Below, one piece after another: positions 43,721 through 55,646 of a stretch of 64,000 nt of DNA. The position numbers and the translations under genes are program-made. Position 1 is the first letter of the stretch. The number at the start of each line of letters is the position of its first letter. The notes beneath the pieces are model-generated. The model did no database searches. It saw only the letters and a list, made by a program, of their open reading frames with translations, and had not been told where the DNA came from. Source of the DNA: Engraulis encrasicolus (lineage: Eukaryota > Chordata > Actinopteri > Clupeiformes > Engraulidae); contig NC_085868.1 of NCBI RefSeq assembly GCF_034702125.1, positions 43,111,547-43,175,546 on the forward strand. Reading direction: 5' to 3'.

Positions 43721-45134
43721 CACTGTAAAACCTTATAAGTTGAGTTTACTTACAAAAACCCAGAAAAGTGGTTGCCCTAGAAAAACTAAGTAATTATGAA
43801 TGATTAAACTTACAATCTTTTGTGACCTCAACTGTTGTATATACTCATTATATGTAAAAGTTTAAGTTAATTGTACTTAAGTCCAAATTGATTAAACCTA
43901 CCTACCTAAACCATGATCCCGCCCCGCCATTCATCACCACAAAAGAGGTAGCTACCATGTTATTGTGGCACCTCCCATTCCTCACCATGACTGAGACAAC
44001 TGTGGCATGGAACCAGTCCATCACACTGCTCTCTTGTATTAATAGACCAAACTATCCATAACCACAGAGAAATTCAAGTTTCTGCAGTATGTGCAATATT
44101 ACCATTTAATTATTTTAATCTTCTGGATGATAGTACATTAACCAGTGTGCATAGAATACTCTAGTTGAGCATAATTAGACAATCCTGAAATGTCAAGTAA
44201 GCAACACACCAAAAAGGATACCTGCTACCACAATACTCACTACCAACTAAATACCTAGCCAGCTAACAAACCAGCCATCCAGTCAACCAAAAGAGTCAGT
44301 TGTCAGCTAGCCAGCCAAAGAGCCGGCTAACCAACTAACACTCAGTTAGTCAGCCAACTAACCAACAAACAAGTCAGTTGTATGGCTAGCCAGCTAACAA
44401 ACCAGCCATACAGTCAACCAAAAGAGTCAGTTAGCCAGCCAACCAGCTGGCCAACAAACAGTCAGTTGGTCGGTCAGTTAGCTCACTAACCAACAAGCCG
44501 GACAGAGAGCCAGCGAACCAGTCATTTAGGCAAGCAACTCAAGCATTGTGACAGTCTGAGTTTTTATAGAGGTGAAAGTTAACCATGTGACCAGAGTAAT
44601 CAGGCATGTGGCAGCTGCAGGTAGTAATTCAATGAACTTGTAACAGTCCTATGTACTCAAGTGAGGGCAGGTACTAATTGACAGGTTGATTGGGCACTAC
44701 CATTGTTCCTGGTTGATGGTAGGCAATGTCAATTATGTCATGCAGCATTTGACTTTCAATTGTGCAATGGCACTTCACAAGATAGCCTAATTTTACTAGG
44801 TGGCAATATTCTGATTTAAAATTGGATGCTGCAGCGTGGCCATATTGTCAGTTGAAATTTGAAACGATCTGTTAACATGAAACACACTGCAGGAATACAT
44901 TCAACTGCCCACATCTGGGTAGAGGCCAGTTGGTGCAGCCTGAAGAAAAAGAGGCGGGGTCATAACCAAAACTTGTGAATTTAATCCATTCAACTAAAAC
45001 ATATTCATCTGAACAACTATTTCCTCAAATAAGTTGTCAATACTCAGTATTCTTCAGAAATGCCATCAAACTTCTATTTTTTAGTGCATTTTACTTAGTC
45101 TTGGTAAGTACATTTGATGTCTGGGTTTACAGTG
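43721..45134. mobile_element. 1.4-kb non-autonomous DNA transposon, CACTG...CAGTG ends
   Basis: Starts CACTGTAAAACC and ends GGGTTTACAGTG. The subterminal TTTACTTA / TAAGTA blocks are also inverted. TA lies on both sides. Ends of this kind are known for CACTA/EnSpm-like elements, but a TA duplication would fit Tc1/mariner-type insertion better, so the superfamily is open. The interior (44260-44535) is an imperfect minisatellite of 'agccagctaac' / 'aaccagcca' / 'aaaagagtcagtt'. The GC-rich and 'accatgtgaccagagt' blocks recur at 395-1020. No transposase ORF. Confidence 0.55.
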
Positions 45135-45284
45135 TAGGTCTCCTGAGTGAGCAGGAGAAAATTGACTTGTTCCTTTTTTTCGTAATAAGAATCCTTCTAA
45201 ATTAGGGTCTGAGTGCTGTAAATACTAGGCACACACTCTGGTTACAGGGATGATGAGGAACTGAGTGAAGCATATAAGCAGGGA

Positions 45285-45430
45285 AGCCAACCGGGGGGTA
45301 CAATGGGGACAGTTGAGGGGCCCCAGAATTGGGTTCTCATTACATTGTATGTATTGGGTAAGGGGCCATTTCAGATGACTTTGTCCTGGGCCTAGCCAAA
45401 GCTGTCAGTGGCCCTGCATGCAAGTTCTCT
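45285..45430 (-). repeat. GGGCCC-rich interspersed repeat, copy 2 (inverted)
   Basis: Minus-strand match to 27130-27290: 'ggcccaggacaaagtcatct' in the gene-poor flank, followed by 'acccaattctgggg' and 'ggttggcttccc'. Confidence 0.65.
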
Positions 45431-45522
45431 TCACTATGGGAAGATTAAAGCAGCATATACACCAGAACGACCTACGCTACCCGAGAAGCTGAGGTCACTG
45501 AAGAAGTTTCACCATGAATTCG

Positions 45523-45720
45523 CGGTAACACTTTACAATAAGGTTACGTGAGTAATGACGGAATAATGTCTAAAGTAATGACTGATTAATTGTGATTCAT
45601 GCATGCAGTGATGTCTAGTCCATTAGTAGTCAATACATAATGATGAGTGACTCACTATGAAGTAAATGTGGTACATCATGGGTTAATTAAGGGTGTGAGA
45701 TCCAAATGTTAATAAATCAT
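45523..45720 (+). repeat. Possible dispersed repeat beginning GGTAACACTTTACAATAAGG
   Basis: The opening motif is a common start of fish DNA-transposon relics and loosely resembles the GGTAACACC start of the MITEs at 51619 and 53241. The matching right end was not found. Confidence 0.3.
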
Positions 45721-47624
<1,904 letters not shown>

Positions 47625-47879
47625 TCATTAACATTACTCCAAGTCCTCTCTTCCTCTGTCACATTACCACACTGAAACATCCTGCACATTGACTTGGTCC
47701 CAGAGGAAAGCAAGTACCAGTAGAACCATAATAAGATGCATGTGTATGAAGTTCCTCTTGTTGACAACACCATGTTTTTCATCTCACACAGTAACCCCGA
47801 TTTCAGTTTTAATGAAATTCTACAATGCTTTGAACACATGCCTATTGCATAACTTTGATTTGAATCAGGGAGAAATATG

Positions 47880-48117
<238 letters not shown>

Positions 48118-48644
48118 GGGAGGAGGGTCATAATGTCATAATTGGTCCACGTGGTTGCTACTCTGGAACACACTGGAGGCTAATTGAATGGCTCTGCGAC
48201 TTGAAGGTCACGACCTAGTTCTGATGTGCCCGATAAAAATATCTCAGTCAATTTTAAATGTAGCAGCATGGGTGAAATGACTCTTTAAGGAACTGTGTCA
48301 GGACCAGATGAGATGAAGGATGGGCTGGTCTGGGTCTGTGGCAATGCCTTAGAAAGGTGCAGACCAATTCTGTTATGAAGCCCAGAGGTTGTATGCAGGT
48401 CAATAAACGTAACATATGAATCTCATAAATTGCATGCATGTGTGTTTAAATGTTAATAGTAATACTTTTAGTATAATAAAATCATTATAAGACTACAGTG
48501 TAGTTAATAGTACTATAACCAATTTTGTGTGTTTTTGTACTTGTAGGCATTTTGAGTTAATGACGAGAAGAATATCAAGGGATATGATAAACTGGCCAGT
48601 AATAGGTAGATCGGAAAGTATGGGGAAAAATACATGTATATAAG

Positions 48645-49079
48645 CAGGGGTCCCCAAACTTTTTTCTCTGGGGGCCACATTATCGTTCCTGACTGTGATC
48701 AGGGGCCGGATCAATCATGTGGGCTTTAATACTAGGCCACTGCCTGTTATAGCCATCATTTCTAGCACAAAATAGTTCATCATTACAAGTGATTTGCAAA
48801 AGAAGTGAGCACTTTACATGTTTTTCTATTTGAAATACCACAGGTATTCCTTTTAATTTCTGATAACCATGTAAAAATAGCAAGGAAAAGTTAGTAGAAA
48901 AAATTGGTGATTTACAGATTATGAGTGATACAATAGAAATTGTAGGCCTGTTTATATTACAGTGAGATGAGAAACTATCAAGACAAGATAGGATTGCTTC
49001 TTTGGGCCAGTTCAAATGGTGAAGAGCAGAGAGATGGCGGGCCGCATCCGGCCCCCGGGCCTTAGTTTGGGGACCCCTG
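48645..49079. mobile_element. hAT-type MITE with perfect 8-bp target duplication
   Basis: 435 bp. Ends CAGGGGTCCCCAAACT and AGTTTGGGGACCCCTG. Flanks TATATAAG at 48637-48644 and 49080-49087 are identical. 'gggggccacat' and 'gcgggccgcatccggccccc' form the subterminal region. Interior AT-rich, no ORF. The CAGGGGTC...AAACT end type is known for hAT/Charlie-like elements in vertebrates (family knowledge). Confidence 0.9.
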
Positions 49080-49087
49080 TATATAAG

Positions 49088-49920
49088 GAACAAGGAAAAT
49101 CCCACACAGAAAGAAATAGCGTTCTGTCAAAGTTCATACAGTGAGATTGAGGGTTACTGTCATCCACTCATCGTTGGCTATGTAGTGCTGTAATGGTGAC
49201 TGGGCTATCTGAATGTGCCGTCTGAGCCTTGGGCAATTGCAGGTAGGCCTAGATGCTGAGATGGCATCAATATCGGCTGCACTGGTGCAACTGTCATTCC
49301 TCTCCTCCTGCCTCTCTTGCAGTTTCACTCCTGCTTCTGGTTTGCTCCAGAGCCATACAGATAACAGAGTCAGTCGATCTCCGCTGTGCCCTAGGGCCGA
49401 CTTCCTCATTAGCAAAATTAGCTGTTTTAGCTTCTCAGTACTGCTCAGCGTTGCGAATGTTAGTTCCTAGCAGTGGGCGTAGCACATAGCAAATGCAATG
49501 CAGGGAATATGACAAGACTTGCTGTTCATAGTAATAACTTCAGATAAACATCACAGATGGTAAACTGTTGTGATTATCACCACCGAGACAGTTGCTGGTT
49601 TACATATTTGTGGTGATTACCCCGCAGTATAGTTCGTTAGTCCTTATTTTTGGCTATTAATGTGGTGGTTCTATGTTGAGTCTATGGGAAGACAGCTGCT
49701 TTAGCAACACCCTTATCTCGCTGAAAGGTGGAGCTGCCATTTAATTCCTGGTCCTCCAATCGCGTAACTCTCCCCTCTGTATGGCTCTGGTTTGCTCTAT
49801 ATCTCTCTGTCTTCTTTTTCTCTTTCTGTCTAGTGAGCTGTGCTTTTGATGGGGCGAGTGAGAAGTAGTAATGACAGCCGTTGGGAATTTGATTAGCCCC
49901 TGGTATGTTGATCTCGAATG
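49088..49920. other. Anonymous intergenic DNA
   Basis: No supported gene or repeat. Confidence 0.4.
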
Positions 49921-49924
49921 GGTC

Positions 49925-50178
49925 TGTAAGAACCCAAAACGTAATAACTGCCCATAACGTAATAACTGCCCATAACGTAATAATTTGGGCGTAATAAAAC
50001 CCATAACGTAATAACTTGCCCATAACGTAATAAAAATTCCTTACCCATAACGTAATAACGTTCTGCCCATAACGTAATAAGTTATTACGTTATGGGCAGG
50101 TTATTACATTATGGGCCTTACTAAAAAAAAGCGTTGATAATGTAATAACGATGCCCATAACGTAATAACTGCCAGTAA
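49925..50178 (+). repeat. Iteron-like element built from CCCATAACGTAATAA units, copy 1
   Basis: 254 bp from TGTAAGAACCCAAAACG to CTGCCAGTAA. Contains 12 occurrences of ACGTAATAA or a one-base variant: ten forward (near 49940, 49958, 49976, 49990, 50007, 50026, 50050, 50072, 50141, 50160) and two inverted (50082, 50101). Spacing is irregular, about 14-24 bp. The junction AACGTAATAAGTTATTACGTT at 50072-50092 is a palindrome with a single central base. A nearly identical copy is at 57363-57618 in opposite orientation. No ORF. Confidence 0.8.
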
Positions 50179-50504
50179 TGTAATCATTTGGGCCCATTTG
50201 AAACATAAAAAAGCCAATAGCGTCAAATAGCAACAATGGTAAATGTGTAGCCAAGTGTTTTAAGTTAACATTAGCTAAGGTTGGTTGACAGGTATTGCTA
50301 ACCATGCTAATAATACTAAATTGCTAACTATCTTAAATTTTATTCAGTAAATAAAATGTAACTAGAAGCACTCAGAGAGCGCAGACTTCCGCCAAGGATG
50401 CTGCTTGATACATTTGACCATGTTACACCCTAAATCTTTGTGCCTTGTTTTAGTGCTGTTCTCGCAATTCAATTTCTGGTCACTAGGGGGCGTCTAGATA
50501 GTGA

Positions 50505-50835
50505 AGAATCTTTTGAAAAGTCCTGGTTCCGGTTCGTGATCCGGATCACCACCAGAATTTAATCACTTGTTCCTTGGGTCATTACTAATAGCTCCACAAA
50601 GTTTCGTCCAAATCACTTGATTCGTTTTTGAGCTATCCTCCTGGTTCCGGTTCGTGATCCGGATCACCCCCAGAATTTAATCACTTCTTCCTTGGGTCAT
50701 TATCAACAAACCCACAAAGTTTTGTCCAAAAATGTTTAGTTTTTGAGTTATGCTGCTGACAAACAGACAGAAAAACAGACAGACAAACCAACGCGACCGA
50801 AAACATTACCTCCTTGGTGGAGGTAATTAGCTAAT
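50505..50835 (+). repeat. Interspersed repeat with tandem 130-bp units and a CAGACA-rich tail
   Basis: Two units start CTGGTTCCGGTTCGTGATCC (about 50511 and 50641) and contain 'agaatttaatcact' and 'ccttgggtcatta'. They are followed by 'acaaacagacag' and 'acctccttggtggaggta' (a small hairpin). The tail type recurs in many fish genomes as a dispersed repeat (general knowledge). Confidence 0.55.
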
Positions 50836-50970
50836 GTTGTTTTTATGCCCTGATGGAACAGACATCTAGGGGCTGTGACAATGTAGTTTAATGATGATAT
50901 TAAACTACCAATTATGGTAATATTGCTTATTATGTTATGTTGATGTGATATAACTAAATATATATTTATA

Positions 50971-52149
50971 TCCCCGAAACGCGGAGCGTCGGGGATGTAA
51001 TGGTTTTGCGTGCGCCTCCGCCGCGTCCGCCGCCGCCGCCGCCGCCGCCGCGTAAGGTCTTTCGTGTTAACGCGATAACTTTTGAACGGATGTTTGGATT
51101 TGTCCCAGATTTTTTGGGTGAATGCTCTAGGGCAGGTTCATGAACTGATTCGAGTTTGGAGGTCAACACTTTCAAGATGGCTGAATTCAAGATGGCCGAA
51201 TTTTTGTTTGGTCCATAACTTCTGACCGGGTGGATGGATTTGTCCCAGATTTGGTGTGTGAATGCTCTAGGGTAGGTTCATGAACTGCTTCGAGTTGGGA
51301 GGTCAACACTTTCAAGATGGCTGAATTCAAGATGGCCGAATTTTTGTTTGGTCCATAACTTCTGACCGGGTGGATGGATTTGTCCCAGATTTTGTGTGTG
51401 AATGCTCTAGGTTAGGTTCATGAACTGATTCGAGTTTGGAGGTCAACACTTTCAAGATGGCTGAATTCAAGATGGCCGAATTATTGTTTGGCCCAGATTT
51501 TGTGTGTGAATGCTCTAGGGTAGGTTCATGAACTGATTCGAGTTTGGACGACAACACTTTCAAAATGGCGGAATTTTCATTTGGCCCATAACTTCTGACT
51601 GGGTGGATTGATTTGCCCGGTAACACCTTATTTTAATGGTTCACCATTTCAGTGAATCTACCATATTAGGTACAGTGTAATAACCAATGTAACAATATTT
51701 AATACCATGTAATACTAGTGTAATACCAGTGTAACAATATGCAATATCAGGTACCGTGTAATAACGAGTGTAACAGTATGCAATACCATGTAATATAGTG
51801 TAATACCAGTGTAACAATATGCAATACCATGTAATACCACTTACGCACAAACACATGATGTAAGTAAAAAAATTACATTGTATTAAATATTGTTACACTG
51901 GTTATTACACTGTACCTAATGTGGTATATCCACTGAACCATTAAAACAGTATTACCATTTGCCCCATTTTTTGCTTCATTTTCACAATAGTCGTTTGGTT
52001 TTAAGCCTATGCACGTCATGTCACGTCTGTATGTATCATATACGTTTACGAAATGGTGGACGGGAGTGGTAGGAATGATGGGGGACTGGAAGCGTCGCGT
52101 TTCGGGGATATACCTTAAGCAGTCGAAGGCGACTGCACAGGCAGTCTAG
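50971..52149 (+). mobile_element. Helitron-like non-autonomous element, copy 1
   Basis: Begins A/TCCCCGAAACGCGG and ends CTAG/T, with the hairpin GCAGTCG-aagg-CGACTGC at 52119-52136, nine bases before CTAG. TC start, CTRR end, 3' hairpin and A/T insertion site are Helitron hallmarks (established knowledge). Unusually, GCGTTTCGGGGA (about 52099-52110) is the inverse of the 5' end. The interior has a GCC-rich tract (51007-51050), a tandem repeat of about 125 bp ('aatgctctaggg', 'ttcatgaactg', 'aacactttcaagatggc') and a nested MITE. No Rep/helicase ORF. Confidence 0.7.
51619..51956. mobile_element. MITE nested in the Helitron-like element, copy 1
   Basis: Ends GGTAACACCTTATTTTAATGG and the reverse complement of GGTAATACTGTTTTAATGG. 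Flanked by perfect 8-bp duplication ATTTGCCC (51611-51618, 51957-51964). Interior repeats 'gtgtaataccagtgtaacaat'-type units. The same insertion is in copy 2. Confidence 0.85.
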
Positions 52150-52682
52150 TTTTATACTGTTTTCTAAACTGAAGCAGGTTAGCTGATATGATTACTATAC
52201 AAACTATCTTAAAATGCTAATTATGGTACAAAATGAAATGATTAACTACGACTCTAGTCTTACTCAACAAAAGTAGGTTAACAAAGATACTAATAAGGTT
52301 AATTATTTTAAGATGTTTTATTGGACTGTCTGTTAGGCTATTTCAGTTTTCAATGCTATATGCAGTAACTCAGAGTAGATGGTTTATGCTAAATATGCTA
52401 GCACTCAGCACACACAGCATTTTTAGCATTTTCTTTGGGAATGCAGTCTCGTTATAACTTAGGAAATTCCATGCTGCCTTGTCCAATCGTTCCAATGTGA
52501 AAGACCTCATGGAAACACTATACTTGTGTGCAGTTTGTACCATTGTACCAAATTAAATGAACTTCTGACAACATCTGAACATCAAATATTATCTTATTGT
52601 GATGCATTGTAAAATACATTGTACAATTTCTTAGATTTTTTATTTTATTTTATTATTTATTTGAAATAGGTCTATATGTATA
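52150..52682. other. AT-rich DNA between the Helitron-like copies
   Basis: No shared repeat with either copy, so the pair is not a simple tandem duplication with its flank. No ORF. Confidence 0.45.
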
Positions 52683-53825
52683 TCCCCGAAACGCGGATCG
52701 TCGGGGATGTAATGGTTTTGCGTGCACCGCCGCCGCGTCCGCCGCGTCCGTGTCCGCGTCCGCCGCCGCCACTGCCGCCGCGTAAGGTCTTTCGTGTTAA
52801 CGCGATAACTTTTGAACGGATGTTTGGATTTGTCCCAGATTTTTTGGGTGAATGCTCTAGGGCAGGTTCATGAACTGATTCGAGTTTGGAGGTCAACACT
52901 TTCAAGATGGCTGAATTCAAGATGGCCGGATTTTTGTTTGGCCCCTAACTTCTGACTGGGTGGATGGATTTCTCCCAGATTTGGTGTGTTAATGCTCTAG
53001 GGTGGGTTCATGAACTTATTCGAGTTTGGAGGCCAACACTTTCAAGATGGCTGAATTGAAGATGGCCGAATGTTTGTTTGGCTCATAACTTCTGACCAGT
53101 CGGATGGATTTCTCCCAGATTTGGTGTGTTAATGCTCTAGGGTAGGTTCATGAACTGATTTGAGTTTGGAGGTCAACAGTTTCAAAATGGCAGAATTTTT
53201 ATTTGGCCCATAACTTCTGACTGGGTGGATTGATTTGCCCGGTACTACCTTATTTTAACAGTTCACCATATCAGTGAATCTACCATATTATTTAGGTACA
53301 GTGTAACAATATTTAATACCATGTAATACTAGTGTAATACCAGTGTAACAATATGCAATATCAGGTACAGTGTAGTAACCAATGTACAATATTTAATACC
53401 ATGTAATACTAGTGTAATACCAGTGTAACAATATACAATACCATGTAATACCACTTACACTAAAATACATGCTGTAGTACAAAATTGGTACATGCTGTTA
53501 CACTGGTATTGCATGGTATTAAATATTGTTACAATGGTTATTACACTGTACCTAATGTGGTATATTCACTGTAATAGTGAACCATTAAAACAGTGTTACC
53601 ATTTGCCCCATTTTTTGCTTCATTTTCACAATAGTCATTTGGTTTTAAGCCTATGCACGTCATTGATCTATGTATAGATATTAAATATATTTCTTTAATA
53701 TTTTGTATTTATCATATACGTTTATGAAAAGGTGGACGGGAGTGGTAGGAATGATGGGGGACTGGAAGCGTTGCGTTTCGGGGATATACCTTAAGCAGTC
53801 GAAGGCGACTGCACAGGCAGTCTAG
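52683..53825 (+). mobile_element. Helitron-like non-autonomous element, copy 2
   Basis: Same ends (TCCCCGAAACGCGG ... CTAG/T) and 3' hairpin (GCAGTCG-aagg-CGACTGC, about 53795-53812) as copy 1. It has one fewer 125-bp internal repeat and a modified GCC tract (52727-52785). Flanks differ from copy 1, showing independent insertion. Confidence 0.7.
53241..53600. mobile_element. MITE nested in the Helitron-like element, copy 2
   Basis: Same position and same ATTTGCCC flanks (53233-53240, 53601-53608) as in copy 1. It therefore inserted before the Helitron-like element amplified. Confidence 0.85.
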
Positions 53826-53914
53826 TTTACATTTGAGATTGAAGTGGATTAAGAGAATAGATTCATTAGAATAGAGGGGGCTGTTTTCCAGCAGGGGCCA
53901 TTTTACTATTTTGC

Positions 53915-54364
53915 TTGAAAATAAAAATAGAACACACTGAAAATAGTCCTCACAGGAAGCACAAGAGTCCTTATAGGAAGCACAAGTCTCTTTCCTTTTT
54001 TTTGTGGGTATATCAAACAGTTCGGTCCGGTTTGACGTATTCAGACCTAAAGGTCTTGGCCTTAGCTGAAGCTGCCTCCTTGTCTGATGGTGACTCTGCC
54101 TATGTCTCTGATGTTGATCCTGCCCCTGTCCCTGATGGTGACCCTGTCTCTGTCCCTGATGGTAACCCTGCCTCTGCCCCTGATGGTGACCCTGCCTCTG
54201 TTCCTGATGGTGACCCTGACTGTACTCCGGATGTTGATCCTGCCTCTGTTCCTGATGGTGACCCTGCCTCTGTCCCTGATGGTGACCCTGTCTCTGTCTC
54301 TGATGTTGATGATGCCTCTACCCCTGGTGCTGAAAAACCCATGTGTCATGGAGCTCCCTATTAA
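53915..54364 (+). CDS. Short ORF dominated by a coding minisatellite, doubtful gene
   Basis: 149 codons. Residues about 50-140 are 8-residue repeats of the type PVPDGDPA / SVPDGDPV (24-bp DNA units, 54075-54330). The start region contains a duplicated 'cacaagagtcctt' block and no recognisable domain. The open frame follows from a repeat length divisible by 3; the complementary strand is open too. A second short copy of the repeat start ('gaagctgcctccttgtctga') lies at 54471-54540 inside the MITE at 54429-54873. Could be an exon of an unrecognised gene. Confidence 0.2.
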   Translation: MKIKIEHTENSPHRKHKSPYRKHKSLSFFLWVYQTVRSGLTYSDLKVLALAEAASLSDGDSAYVSDVDPAPVPDGDPVSVPDGNPASAPDGDPASVPDGDPDCTPDVDPASVPDGDPASVPDGDPVSVSDVDDASTPGAEKPMCHGAPY

Positions 54365-54428
54365 CCTTCAGAGGTTTTACAGAAAAGTATTGGTTTTGTC
54401 CTTGAACAAGATATGACCATGCTTGGGG

Positions 54429-54873
54429 CATTTAAAGTGATGGTTCGGAGTAGTTTTCTGCCATGGTGCTGAAGCTGCCTCCTTGTCTGATGGTGACTCA
54501 GTCTATGTCCCTGATGTTGATCCTGCCCCTGATGGCAAAGCTTTAGCAGGACAGAATCTATTCAGCTTGAGTTGATAATAATAAACTCCAGCACTATTTC
54601 CAAACTTCCAAATGCTTAGTTTGGTGAATAGAGACCATATTTGTACTACTGTAGAAGTTTGGTGTCATGACATGTTAATTTTCTGAGGTAGGTTTGGAGA
54701 TGTATGTGAATGCCCAATAGCACTTAAGCCAAGCTATTCGGAATAGTCATACAGTCTCGGTAACTCTGCTAATGTTCGCCCAAGCCAGAAAACACTTTGG
54801 GTGGACTACTGGATGGATGTCACGGTTCAAATGGCATTAGGGTGAATCTACTCTGAACCATCGCTTTAGTGTC
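54429..54873. mobile_element. Inverted-repeat MITE containing minisatellite sequence
   Basis: Ends TAAAGTGATGGTTCGGAGTAG and the reverse complement of TAAAGCGATGGTTCAGAGTAG. Bases 54471-54540 duplicate the start of the coding minisatellite at 54065, only 400 bp away. Confidence 0.5.
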
Positions 54874-54932
54874 ACACCTGATCCGTCAGCTGTGCACCAT
54901 GTTTAATCAAAAAAAAAATATGAGATGCTCTT

Positions 54933-55139
54933 GTGGAGAGCCTACTTGAAGGCGACTGTGGAGGTGACATATCAATAAGCATCATGAAGCTGTACAAGGC
55001 TGCTGGACGCAGCAGCCTTCTCAGCACACGACTGAAAGGCTTATTATGCGAGAACAGCCAATGGATGAAAGCGTGGATACTTTTTAGTCATGTAGGCTAC
55101 GAAATTTACAAGATCAAGGACATTTACTGGAAAAAGTAA
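54933..55139 (+). CDS. Short ORF of unknown function
   Basis: 68 codons, starting MESLLEGDCGGDISISIMKL and ending in a Lys-rich KDIYWKK. Amino-acid use is ordinary rather than repeat-like, so it could be an exon or a relic. No family recognised, no splice structure established. Confidence 0.2.
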   Translation: MESLLEGDCGGDISISIMKLYKAAGRSSLLSTRLKGLLCENSQWMKAWILFSHVGYEIYKIKDIYWKK

Positions 55140-55646
55140 CGTCAGTATTACAGTATGTGGATGTTATTCTACCTTATGTTTATTTTGAGTATGCATATTT
55201 TGTTTGTTTACATTTTTTACATTTAAAAGTTTGAGTCAGACCAAAACAAGATCACAGCACACACCAACACTTCAGCCATGATATTTATGGAAAGCAATGC
55301 CAATTCTATGTTGAACTCATTTTACCTAATGTTTATGTTGAGGATGCTACAGTATGTGTGTGTGTTTTACATTTCAATATGATGAAAAGTATTCTGGTAA
55401 AATAGAATTTTATACAGAATAGCAGTCTGTCATTTTAATTAACATTATTTTTTGTATAACAAACAAAAGACATTTAATTTCACTATTTGTGTAGTTCATG
55501 TATGAAATTTGCAGTTCAAATGTTTGCATTAAAGGAATTGAAATTTGTAATACTGTAGGCTATGTATTTGTCATTATTATAATAGCTAAAAACTTCGTAG
55601 TTAGACAATTGGATTGAACACATAGGAAATGCAGAGGATAAGGATA

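Noticed and set aside
50971..53825. Segmental duplication of about 1.2 kb
   Set aside because: The two copies have precise TC...CTAG ends, different flanks and no shared outside sequence, which fits two transposon insertions better.
54062..54349. Collagen-like or SGTEAG-repeat protein on the minus strand
   Set aside because: Antisense reading of the 24-bp minisatellite, without start context or domain.
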